Source: Xenorhabdus hominickii
GTDB taxonomy: Bacteria; Pseudomonadota; Gammaproteobacteria; Enterobacterales; Enterobacteriaceae
Direction: 5' to 3'
Assembly (NCBI RefSeq): GCF_002632725.1
Contig: NZ_NJAI01000005.1
Coordinates: 382,665-420,321, forward strand
Length of the DNA: 37,657 nt
The position numbers and the translations under genes were made by a program. The notes below the pieces were generated by a model. It did no database searches. It saw only the letters and a program-made list of their open reading frames with translations, and was not told the origin of the DNA. Below, one piece after another: positions 1 through 7,229 of this stretch. Within the stretch, counting starts at the first letter, position 1. Every line of letters starts with the position of its first letter.

Positions 1-198
1 GATTATGTTGTTTATGATAACCTTCCCGAGGAAGATCACCTGACTGGAAAGACGTTTACTCAGCGTATAGAGAGAACGAATTTAACTCAGCGTACTCGAA
101 TAAAAAGACTGAATAGAAAAACTATCAGTTATTCAAAATCCGAAGAAATGCACGATAAGGTGATAGGAACTTTTATTGAGCGTGAGTACTATTTTTGA
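1..198 (+). mobile_element. insB: IS1 family transposase (InsB), C-terminal fragment
   Basis: The frame is open from base 1 to a TGA at 196-198 and encodes the last 65 residues of an IS1-type transposase. Recognisable blocks are HLTGKTFTQRIERTNLTQRT, RIKRLNRKT and the tail HDKVIGTFIEREYYF, which match the well-known IS1 InsB C-terminus closely. The protein is cut by the window edge, so whether the upstream part is intact cannot be judged. I cannot find a convincing IS1 right inverted repeat after the stop. A different open frame runs straight out of this fragment into the next degraded gene, so the right end of the element may be lost. Confidence 0.9.
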
Positions 199-537
199 TA
201 TTCAATCTAACTATTTAATACATGACCCTCATTTTCCAGGCACTTCCTATGGGAATATCAAACAAACAGAAAATCATAAATATGAGTGGCTAATGACTGG
301 TAAAAACTAAAACTCAACTATTTGATTATTATATATCCTCTTTGTTAAATGCACTTCAGCAGAAAAAAGATATCCCAGTTGTCGCTGTATTAGAGGGCCA
401 GTGGAAAACTTTCACCACAATGATATAAAAGTTCTAGCATACCCTGTTGGAGTTATTTGCTTTGAAAAATATAGGTGCATTGATACTGGCAAGGATAAAA
501 TAGATCATGCGCGTAAACATGGTCTGCCGAATTTATA
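199..537 (+). pseudogene. Degraded gene of unknown function, three frames
   Basis: Three consecutive open stretches in different + frames look like one protein broken by at least two frameshifts. The first (about 197-305) reads HDPHFPGTSYGNIKQTENHK and ends near EWLMTGKN. The second (about 303-424) includes LLNALQQKKDIPVVAVLEGQ. The third (about 421-537) includes DIKVLAYPVGVICFEKYRC and ends HARKHGLPNL before a TAG. The composition is protein-like, but I do not recognise the family. There is no start codon or ribosome site. It was probably broken by, or after, arrival of the neighbouring IS1. Confidence 0.4.
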
Positions 538-555
538 GATGTATCACAGCCTTGA

Positions 556-2043
556 TTAAAAATATTTTTCTAGCTGTATCTGTATTTCGTTTTTATCATA
601 ACTGTACAACCAGTTCACATTGCTGCGATTGTGTCGATGGCGGAAAATTAAAGAGGGAGTCATTCCCAATATCTTAGTGGTAGGGAATTCAATGGAAGCA
701 GTATAGATTTGTTCGTTATCTTTACGTCTGGCACCCAAGAATGGGCTGTAGGCTTTTTTCAGTGTGAAAAACAGTGATCCATTAATGTGGGAATAGAGTT
801 GCCCAGCTATTCCCACATTCACTTTCCATTGCTGATAGCGAGCTGCTGGTTGTTGATTGTTTTGGTAGATCCAACCACCGCCGCCAAACAGAACTAATTT
901 TTCACTGAGGGCATGAGATAGGTTGAAATAGGATGAGGAATATTCACCGTCTTTCTTGCGGAAACGCGGCTGATAACTCAATTTTTTATGTCCAATTTCA
1001 ATATTGAGTGTGGTTTTATGGGCGATAAACCACTGCCATTCCATTTTGGCACCGATGGCATGGTATTCGGTATTCCCTGCACGCTGTTGATATTCAAACA
1101 GGGGGCTAAAGGTGAAATCATGGGTTCTGCTTTTATAGTTGTAGCCACCGACCAGCAAAAACGTATTTTTGTTTTCGTTGTGGTAATGGCGATAATTTTC
1201 ACCATAAATCAGGCTGCGGCCAAAAATGCCGTGATGACCGATAAGTGGGTAATGTCGGCTTAATATAGCGTTATAAGTTATCCCCCAATCTTTGATAGGT
1301 TTTGGCGATTTCCGTTCAATCACGCACTTTCCCTCTTTGGAAAGCAGGCAGACCGATTTCTGATTTGGAGACATATTTATATTATCGTCATAGGTATAAC
1401 CGAGTGAGAACGCGCTATGCCAGCCATTTCTTCGGGTTATTGCTTTCAGATAACTGTCGGTATTCTTTAGGACCATTATTGGTAACTGATGTTGTTTACT
1501 GACTTCTTCAAATAACTGCCCGGATTCTCGATTTTTGTGATCTTCAAAATAAGTACGGGCCAGTTCCAGTTTGATGCGCGTAAGATTTGGTTTTTGACGT
1601 AGAATTTTTTGATAATAAGAAGCCGCAAGCGCCAAATTTCCTTCAAAATGGGCCAGACCACCTCGAGCAAAATCGATGAGTAACGGATCGTGCGCAGGTA
1701 GTTTTTGATAAGCGATCAGGAAGCGTCTTACGTCTTGCCACTGTCGATAGTTAATGGCAAGGTACAGGACTTGACCGATATCTTTAATATTGTTTTCTAC
1801 CTTGAATTTTTGCCCATGAATTATGATCGATGAATGGCCACTCTTTGTAGAAATGGTATTTGATATTATTAAGCTGGCCTCATTTTTTTGTTGATTGTGC
1901 TGTTGATTATATCGCGCATCTTGCCAAATATTGTGGCTAATATCTTCATTGGACTGAGCCGCTGGAAAGATGAATGAGATCAGCAGTGAGGTCAGTAATA
2001 TAGGTGCTTTTCTCTTGCCAGTTACTTTTCTTTTGTCAGACAT
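556..2043 (-). CDS. Slam / type XI secretion outer-membrane protein (DUF560)
   Basis: Outer-membrane exporter of the Slam (surface lipoprotein assembly modulator, T11SS) family, which moves TbpB-like or hemophilin-like cargo to the cell surface or medium. From ATG 2043 it is about 495 residues; a GTG at 2052 in the same frame is less likely. It has an N-terminal signal (hydrophobic run ILLTSLLISFIFPAA), then a helical TPR-type periplasmic domain at about residues 85-185 (ARGGLAHFEGNLALAASYYQ and LELARTYFEDHKNRESG). The C-terminal barrel starts at the family hallmark GWHSAFSLGYTYDDNINMSP and ends in the C-terminal aromatic KYF. NilB of Xenorhabdus nematophila belongs to this family. Upstream on the same strand lies a matching cargo gene, now frameshifted. 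No TonB receptor sits next to it. Confidence 0.88.
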   Translation of the reverse strand: MSDKRKVTGKRKAPILLTSLLISFIFPAAQSNEDISHNIWQDARYNQQHNQQKNEASLIISNTISTKSGHSSIIIHGQKFKVENNIKDIGQVLYLAINYRQWQDVRRFLIAYQKLPAHDPLLIDFARGGLAHFEGNLALAASYYQKILRQKPNLTRIKLELARTYFEDHKNRESGQLFEEVSKQHQLPIMVLKNTDSYLKAITRRNGWHSAFSLGYTYDDNINMSPNQKSVCLLSKEGKCVIERKSPKPIKDWGITYNAILSRHYPLIGHHGIFGRSLIYGENYRHYHNENKNTFLLVGGYNYKSRTHDFTFSPLFEYQQRAGNTEYHAIGAKMEWQWFIAHKTTLNIEIGHKKLSYQPRFRKKDGEYSSSYFNLSHALSEKLVLFGGGGWIYQNNQQPAARYQQWKVNVGIAGQLYSHINGSLFFTLKKAYSPFLGARRKDNEQIYTASIEFPTTKILGMTPSLIFRHRHNRSNVNWLYSYDKNEIQIQLEKYF

Positions 2044-2120
2044 AGAAAACACTCGCTTACAGAGCCCATATTATTGGGAATAAACAGGGATACAAGACTG
2101 TCAAGATGAAAGGAAAAAGT

Positions 2121-2155
2121 GGAGATAACAGTACCCCAAATGGCACTGTTATCCG
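2121..2155 (-). terminator. Hairpin between cargo and exporter genes
   Basis: Arms GATAACAGTACC (2124-2135) and GGCACTGTTATC (2142-2153) form a 12-bp stem with one G.U pair in minus-strand RNA. About four bases downstream comes a U5 run. It sits in the 117-bp gap between the cargo stop and the Slam start. It may act as a partial terminator that lowers exporter expression relative to cargo. Confidence 0.6.
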
Positions 2156-2160
2156 AAAAA

Positions 2161-2887
2161 TTACTGTTTATTGCCGCCGAAAGCCGTATCTTTGTTTCTA
2201 TCACTATCAAATTTGGCAATCCCGGCCAGAGAGGAGGCGGCATCACCATAGAATTTCCCATCGGTGGTTCCATTGACACTGCCATTGGCTGTGGCTTTGC
2301 CTGAAAATCCGGCATCATTATTTATATTGGCATCAATACCTATATTTAGTGAACTATTACTCAGTGAACCATTCAGTTTTTGGGAATCAAAGTCTGCGAC
2401 TAATTCACCGGAGAGAAGATTGCTACCGTTATATTGGCTAAGGCCTTTCACCGTGTAAGTCGCAGTGCCGTTTTTTGGCATATTGGTTGTAACATCTTTG
2501 CCTAGATAAAAAACAGTATGGGTGATGTCCGATTTATCGGGTTTTTTTTGTGCCCATTCACCGAAGTAAACTTCTGCATTTGGAACCTGCCCGATATCGA
2601 TATATTGATTCTCGATACCCAAAATTCTTGATCCTTTTTGTTTGACGTCATAGATATTGTTCTTGTCGAGAGTGGCGAGTTTTTTCAGCTCAGAGGCAGT
2701 GAAGAGCTTACCCCCAAACCCCAGGTATAGAAGAAATACCTAGGGCAGGATCACCCTTTTTCTCTCCGAGTAGAATATGTGGTTTGGTTTCTTGTTGGCT
2801 TATACCATAGCCAACTTTTGCTTGAGTCTGTGTTATCACTCCCAAAACGCCTAACACAGTGATTAATATATTGACCTTTTTCATCAT
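2161..2887 (-). pseudogene. Hemophilin / TbpB-like Slam cargo, frameshifted
   Basis: Two same-strand open frames make one protein of about 241 residues once a single base is removed. Frame 1 (ATG 2887 to TAA 2708) has a clear Sec signal, MMKKVNILITVLGVLGVITQ then TQA, and mature start KVGYGISQQ. It breaks after ISSIPGVWG at a run of five G (minus strand). Frame 2 resumes GKLFTASELKKLATLD and runs to 2161. The C-terminal half has the Ser/Asn/Gly-rich eight-stranded barrel pattern of TbpB/hemophilin cargo and the typical ending LAGIAKFDSDRNKDTAFGG. The signal lacks a lipobox, so the ancestor would be secreted rather than lipid-anchored. The adjacent Slam gene is its natural exporter. It is either a pseudogene, a phase-OFF allele or a sequencing error in a G tract. 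Confidence 0.8.
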
Positions 2888-3237
2888 TAGCCCCACTGAG
2901 TATGAAGTATCTTGTTATCCTGTCATAAGAGCGTCCTAAATTTTTTTGTACAGCAAACGTATGAATTAAAAATGTACACTGAGCAAAATATGATTAATAA
3001 ATAGTCAGGTAAACCAGTAATAACATTACGTTTTTAATTTGTTGATTTTCATTACTTGCGATGTGGTTAACATATTGAAATTAAATATGTTTGTGTATTA
3101 AAAAAGTAGGTGAGCGAATTTGTGGATATTTCACCGCCTCAATTAATCCAAAATTCACGGCGGATGGGACTAGCGCGGCTGGAAACTAATACAACACATT
3201 ATTGCCAACCCCGTCTGGGCCCGCATTCCCAGTAATT

Positions 3238-3450
3238 TATCCAACACAACATGGCGGCCGAAATTTTCAAAACCACCAAGCAAGTAACAACGGACACACA
3301 TTCATCGGGCTGAGACACCTGATGGAAGTAGTAGAAAACGAAGGCAGCAGATTTTCGGTGTTCCTTGCCGGTCTGCCGGTCATACGAAACTGCGTAATGA
3401 CCTGCACAGACTAGCCATCAGAAGCCAAAAGGACGGCTTTAAGTGGCCTC
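3238..3450 (+). pseudogene. Transposition-type AAA ATPase fragment
   Basis: Residues FIGLRHLMEVVENEGSRFSV followed by FLAGLPVIRN (about 3292-3390), then after a frameshift TKLRNDLHRLAIRSQKDGF (about 3380-3440), resemble the region after Walker B in AAA ATPases that accompany transposases. In those, a conserved 'GLK.LMEVV...LSVVLAGHP.L.NDLRRP' pattern occurs. No Walker A is present, and stops and shifts interrupt it on both sides. It is a decayed mobile-element relic. The assignment rests on remembered family patterns and is moderate. Confidence 0.4.
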
Positions 3451-3472
3451 TTTTACCTCACATTAAGGTGCT

Positions 3473-3826
3473 TTACTCTGCTTGTATTCCGATAAAGCAG
3501 TCGCCCTTCCCGATGAAGAATAACCATCCATCATCCATAGCGCGAATATTTGGTGTTTCTTTAGTAGTCCAATGAATAGATACACAGGGTTGACTCTGTA
3601 CTGAACCGTAGAGGTTAATATTCTGTTCCTGTCCATTGAAAGGAAAGATAATTATTGAGCTGATACCTGTTCTGACTTTCAGGTTATAACATTCTTCATC
3701 CGTAATATTGTCGGGTAGCATGATTCGTTTAAAGACTCTACCATTATGATAAAAATGTATTTCACCAGAAGATATTCTGTAGATTGCCCCCGTTTGTGAA
3801 TCAATGTTAAGTAACTCCCAATGTAT
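3473..3826 (-). pseudogene. C-terminal fragment of a MoxR-neighbour protein
   Basis: An open minus-strand frame without a proper start encodes about 115 residues. It includes ELLNIDSQTGAIYRISSGEI, HFYHNGRVFKRIMLPDN and the tail DDGWLFFIGKGDCFIGIQAE. The frame is truncated at its 5' end, immediately downstream of and in a different frame from a MoxR ATPase stub. I do not recognise the family. The context suggests one of the poorly described proteins encoded beside MoxR ATPases, joined here to the MoxR stub by a deletion. That is inference from position only. Confidence 0.4.
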
Positions 3827-4034
3827 TCAAAATAATACCTCCCCCCATCGTTTGAGATACACGCCGAACAACCGCACTTTTTGCTGTACTGGGAGGACCG
3901 ATAACCAATAAATGCTCTCTTGCTACTGCGGCAAGGATCATCAATTCGGCCAGTTGTTCACGACCGATGAGTCCATCGGTAGCTACATGAATTGCATTTC
4001 TAATATTTGTAATAATTTCTTTTAAAACAACCAT
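3807..4034 (-). pseudogene. MoxR-family AAA ATPase, truncated after Walker A
   Basis: The gene starts at ATG 4034 with a good AGGA ribosome site and encodes a typical MoxR/RavA N-terminus: helix 1, then GLIGREQLAELMILAAVARE, then the P-loop GPPSTAKS (residues 46-53) with AVVRRVSQTM. The homology ends at about residue 65 (MGGG). The reading frame then runs into foreign codons and stops at 3807. Walker B, sensor regions and the lid are missing, so it cannot be an active ATPase. MoxR proteins normally have about 280-350 residues and act as chaperone ATPases with vWA-domain partners. This looks like a deletion fusing its 5' end to the tail of a neighbour. Confidence 0.72.
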
Positions 4035-4068
4035 TGTGATGTCCTATCTATCTCGATTGGTAACACGA

Positions 4069-4150
4069 GCATTCCAGTTATGTATCAGAGTGTTGTTCAT
4101 ATGATGCACATTTTCAAATGGGCGCTGGCATAGGTTTATAACACTGGAAT
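4069..4150. repeat. Inverted repeat upstream of the moxR stub
   Basis: ATTCCAGTTAT near 4070 is matched by ATAACACTGGAAT near 4138, an inverted pair with a two-base bulge and about 55 bases between arms. It lies upstream of the MoxR stub start. No function is evident. Confidence 0.4.
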
Positions 4151-4223
4151 GACAAAAATGGGTATCTGATGTGAAATAAAGCATAAATATCTTCTTGTTA
4201 GAATAGAGAATATAACTTCTACG

Positions 4224-4355
4224 TTACTTGGTTTCCTTGATAATCGCACTTAGATCGATATCGGCATAAAGTACCTCTTCTTCGTTAGGATTTTGCAACG
4301 GTCGCTTGGTGGCCTATTTAACGACGGTTACTCGATATATTGTAGTTATTGACAT
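4224..4355 (-). pseudogene. Nitrilase (carbon-nitrogen hydrolase) with nearly complete internal deletion
   Basis: A strong ribosome site (AAGGAGG) precedes ATG 4355. The frame reads MSITTIYRVTVVK, a nitrilase-like N-terminus, then a TAA, and continues in the same frame with ATKRPLQNPNEEEVLYADID and LSAIIKETK to a stop at 4224. The second part matches the extreme C-terminus of nitrilases ('...EEGILYADIDL..I...K'). All catalytic Glu-Lys-Cys residues are gone. About 300 residues have been lost between two retained ends of about 13 and 29 residues. A 47-bp segment just upstream resembles one upstream of the Old Yellow Enzyme gene near 9.6 kb. Confidence 0.6.
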
Positions 4356-4403
4356 GATGGATTGCCTCCTTGGCACTAAAAAACCGATATTAAACGGATA
4401 CTA

Positions 4404-4450
4404 TAACCTATCATGAGCGTTTTCTAACGATACTGAATGGATAATATTTA
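4404..4450 (-). promoter_or_regulatory. Shared upstream element, copy A
   Basis: About 75% identical over 47 bp to 9667-9713. Shared blocks (plus strand) are AACCTAT, CGTT, CGATACTGA and GATAATATTTA. It lies about 50 bp upstream of the nitrilase remnant start, in the same orientation as copy B relative to its gene. It is probably a promoter or operator. Confidence 0.5.
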
Positions 4451-4836
4451 CAATGAATAAAAAAATAAAATTAAGAAATAATTTTTAAAAGAAATTAATT
4501 AAGTTAGTTCAACTAGAAACTATTAATATGGTTAATACCTATGGTCAGAAACTTACATCTCAGCTTCTTGTATTGATTTTTTGTTAGATTTCAATCGCTT
4601 TTTTCCTTAAGCTGTTTAGAATGACCCCGGAAATTCTTGATAGAAATCAGATATTGATTAGTGCCAATGTAAAGATCACCACTCCTGTTGAAATAAATAC
4701 CCCCATACTTATGACAGTAGTTTACTCCTATGCCATCAACAAGTTAGAATCATCATCCGGATTTCAAACGCGATCCGCTACACTTATCTGAATCCGAAAA
4801 TATAAACTATAAAAATGATATATAAGGAGCCACTTT

Positions 4837-5658
4837 ATGAAAAATGAAAGAAGACTTTTTCTGAAAAAGGCGAGCGTTACGGGGGCCGTATTTTCATTAT
4901 TACCTCTGATGCCAGCAGGAGTTCTTGCCTCTTCACAGAGTCAACCAAAGAAAGGGGATGGTATTGATATAGGCGTTTGTGAAATGACTCCAGAGGAAAT
5001 GTCAGGTCCATATTTTATAAATAACAAATTACTGAGAAGGAATATAACAGAGGATGAACCAGGAATACCTCTTTTATTGACAATGAAAGTCATTGATTCT
5101 GTAACCTGTAAACCTTTAGATGATATCCTTATTGATATATGGCATTGTAATGCAATGGGAAAATATTCAGGTTGGAAATACATAAACCCAGATCTCGAAG
5201 CTCCATCTGATAATATAGGAACGATTTCAAGAACTGATGAAAGCACGTTTCTTCGTGGGGCACAAAGGACAGACAAAGAAGGCATAGTCAGATTCACCAC
5301 AATTTTCCCTGGATTTTATGCTGGAAGAGCTATACATATCCATTTATCAGCAAGGAATGCCAATGTACAAAAAAGACAGGAAGATAAATTCTATTTTGTA
5401 GGCCAACTTTATTTCCCTGAGGATATATCTAAAGAAGTAATGATTAATGATATGTATTCTCCAAGGGATATTAATAGGCTTGAAAATGAAGATGACTCCA
5501 TCTTTTCTGGAGTTAAAAATAGAGCTGCAATTTTGACAGTAAAAAAAATAGGTGATAATCCATTGGATGGATTACATGGAAAGATAGTTTTATCGATTAA
5601 TAAAAACAATGTGTCCAAGAAAATAACCCCTAAAGACTTGGCTAAATACACTGTGTAG
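4837..5658 (+). CDS. Tat-exported intradiol ring-cleavage dioxygenase-like protein
   Basis: A 273-residue protein with RBS AAGGAG nine bases before ATG. The N-terminus carries a textbook twin-arginine signal, ERRLFLKKASVTGAVFSLLP, so it should be exported folded with its metal. The body is a protocatechuate-3,4-dioxygenase-like beta fold. The four Fe(III) ligands expected for intradiol dioxygenases are visible as Tyr110 (NAMGKYSGW), Tyr161 and His167/His169 (FPGFYAGRAIHIHL). The family cleaves catechols between the hydroxyls; the real substrate here is unknown. The gene stands alone, with no catabolic partners nearby, which argues for an extracytoplasmic role on plant, insect or self-made catechols rather than a beta-ketoadipate pathway. 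Confidence 0.83.
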   Translation: MKNERRLFLKKASVTGAVFSLLPLMPAGVLASSQSQPKKGDGIDIGVCEMTPEEMSGPYFINNKLLRRNITEDEPGIPLLLTMKVIDSVTCKPLDDILIDIWHCNAMGKYSGWKYINPDLEAPSDNIGTISRTDESTFLRGAQRTDKEGIVRFTTIFPGFYAGRAIHIHLSARNANVQKRQEDKFYFVGQLYFPEDISKEVMINDMYSPRDINRLENEDDSIFSGVKNRAAILTVKKIGDNPLDGLHGKIVLSINKNNVSKKITPKDLAKYTV

Positions 5659-5721
5659 GTGAATCTAATTCAGAAAAATTCTCCATAATCACGGTTTGAG
5701 ATCCAACAGGATGAAAATATA

Positions 5722-5790
5722 CGCTAAGCGGTATCGAAAAAGAGACTTTGTGCTCTCAAAATAGTAGAAATTCGATATTTGGAACCGCTT
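5722..5790. repeat. Imperfect palindromic intergenic element 1
   Basis: AAGCGGTATCGAA (5726-5738) pairs with TTCGAT...ACCGCTT (5771-5790) with a seven-base bulge. An inner AGAG/CTCT pair lies at 5741-5756. It is placed 3' of the dioxygenase gene. It looks like a dispersed palindromic repeat rather than a classical terminator, since no U run follows. Confidence 0.5.
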
Positions 5791-5825
5791 TTGAGGCCGA
5801 AAAACAGAGTTTCATATGTATTAGC

Positions 5826-5884
5826 TCAGACCTGATCTGACAGTTACCGGTTATTTATATAGGTATCTGTCAGATTACATCTGG
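5826..5884. repeat. Imperfect palindromic intergenic element 2
   Basis: Arms of about 22 bases. CAGACCTGATCTGACAG then TTACC (to 5848) pairs with GGTATCTGTCAG then ATTACATCTGG (5862-5884) with a few mismatches and a 13-base AT loop. It would form a long hairpin in RNA. It resembles the mobile palindromic repeats common between genes in Enterobacterales. It does not match the ERIC consensus as I remember it. Confidence 0.6.
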
Positions 5885-5960
5885 CCTAAATTCTTCTCAG
5901 CTCAGATGTGTTTTTCATCCCTCAAGGCTATCTCAACTCTATTTAAAACGGTAATTATTT

Positions 5961-6074
5961 ATGACGAACATTTCATATGCTCCCATAACCATTACGGCGG
6001 CTATCAATAATAGTCAGGTATTGGCAAATAATTTGGGGCGAACCTTATTGTTAAAATCTGCAAATTATTCATAA
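5961..6074 (+). CDS. Possible 37-residue small protein
   Basis: ATG 5961 opens a short frame, starting MTNISYAPITITAAINNSQV and ending TLLLKSANYS at TAA 6074. It ends one base before the stop of the converging hydrolase gene. There is no good ribosome site and no recognisable domain. It could be a remnant or chance. Confidence 0.2.
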   Translation: MTNISYAPITITAAINNSQVLANNLGRTLLLKSANYS

Positions 6075-7091
6075 CTAATTCAGTAAGATATCGGCAATTT
6101 TATAACTTAGCGTTTGTGTATCAATAGTCTCCTGATTGCTCAGGACTGCAATAGTTAAACATGAGTTCGGCAAACGTATAAAATAAGTTCTGTAACCTGC
6201 CCAACCGCCGGAATGCTCTAAACTCGGTTCTGCTAAGTGGTTGTGATGTTCTAAACCAAAAGCATAAGGCTCATGATTTTTAACTGTATCTCCAATCAAT
6301 GTTTTTTCTGGTAATACTTGAGTCATACGCTGGACTAATGCTTTTCCACCAGCCCTACCATGAGTTAAGTTTTCGCCCCATAACATGAGATCTTCAACTG
6401 TTGAGTGTACCGCTCCATCGCCTGTGTGTGTCCATAACGATTCAAGAAGCTGACTTTCTTGGCTATATGCGTGTGCAAATTCAACAGCTATTGGGTATTC
6501 ATCAACAATGAATGTGTTTTTCATTCCTAGAGGTTTAAAAATACGTTCTTGGCTGAGTTCACTAAGTTTCATTCCACTCGCTTTTTCAGCCACTTGTGCC
6601 AGTAAAAAGTATCCTGTATTGCTATACTCGAAAGCAGTTCCTGGTGCAAATACAACTTGAGATTGAGCGTACAAGTGATGTAATGACTGTTCAATTGTCA
6701 ACGGATCTTGTTCACTAATTCCAATTGAATCGGCCAACTCCATATAATCAACCAATCCACCAGTATGATAGATTAAGTGACGCAAAGTTACGGGTTCTGC
6801 ATAACAACCTAAATCAGGCAGATATTTTATAATTGAATCATCTAACGATAAACGACCATCGTTTTCTAACAATAGAATAGTAAATGCAGTGAATTGCTTT
6901 GAAACTGAAGCAATATTAAATACGCTGTTTATTGAAAGTGGTTTATGTGATTCTAAACAAGCTAAACCTATAGAGCCTTGATAGGTTAGGCCGCTGTCGT
7001 ATTTAGCCATGTACACAACACCAGGAGCATTTTTATCGAATGGTGTTAAGAGTTTATTTAGTGCTTTGATAATTTTGGTGTTTTTACGCAT
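6075..7091 (-). CDS. Beta-lactamase-fold serine hydrolase (class C-like)
   Basis: A 338-residue member of the serine beta-lactamase-like / penicillin-binding-protein superfamily (AmpC, EstB, D-aminopeptidase relatives). All three active-site boxes are present: SVSK (Ser62-Lys65), YSN (Tyr156-Asn158) and HSG (His293-Gly295, in place of KTG). HSG is typical of the esterase/peptidase branch and not of true beta-lactamases. There is no signal peptide (start MRKNTKIIKALNKLL), so it is probably cytoplasmic, which again argues against a resistance enzyme. The ATG at 7091 has no strong Shine-Dalgarno. It is monocistronic; the next minus-strand gene upstream ends 138 bp away. Confidence 0.85.
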   Translation of the reverse strand: MRKNTKIIKALNKLLTPFDKNAPGVVYMAKYDSGLTYQGSIGLACLESHKPLSINSVFNIASVSKQFTAFTILLLENDGRLSLDDSIIKYLPDLGCYAEPVTLRHLIYHTGGLVDYMELADSIGISEQDPLTIEQSLHHLYAQSQVVFAPGTAFEYSNTGYFLLAQVAEKASGMKLSELSQERIFKPLGMKNTFIVDEYPIAVEFAHAYSQESQLLESLWTHTGDGAVHSTVEDLMLWGENLTHGRAGGKALVQRMTQVLPEKTLIGDTVKNHEPYAFGLEHHNHLAEPSLEHSGGWAGYRTYFIRLPNSCLTIAVLSNQETIDTQTLSYKIADILLN

Positions 7092-7229
7092 AATAAATGA
7101 ATATATAAAGTTATTTCACATCACACTATTGAAATTAATTGAATGATAATACTATAAATTTACATCAAAGGACCAGCCTACTTCCCTGTATCTGACACAA
7201 TTCCTAATACTTTCATCTGGATAGTTATT

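Noticed and set aside
199..235. IS1 right inverted repeat
   Set aside because: No stretch after the InsB stop matches the known IS1 end well enough, and an unrelated frame runs through it.
2940..3000. Possible Fur box upstream of the Slam cargo gene
   Set aside because: Iron control would be expected, but I see only AT-rich sequence and no acceptable match to the GATAAT-type 19-mer.
6075..7091. A resistance beta-lactamase
   Set aside because: The third motif is HSG rather than KTG and there is no signal peptide, so an esterase/peptidase-type hydrolase is more likely.
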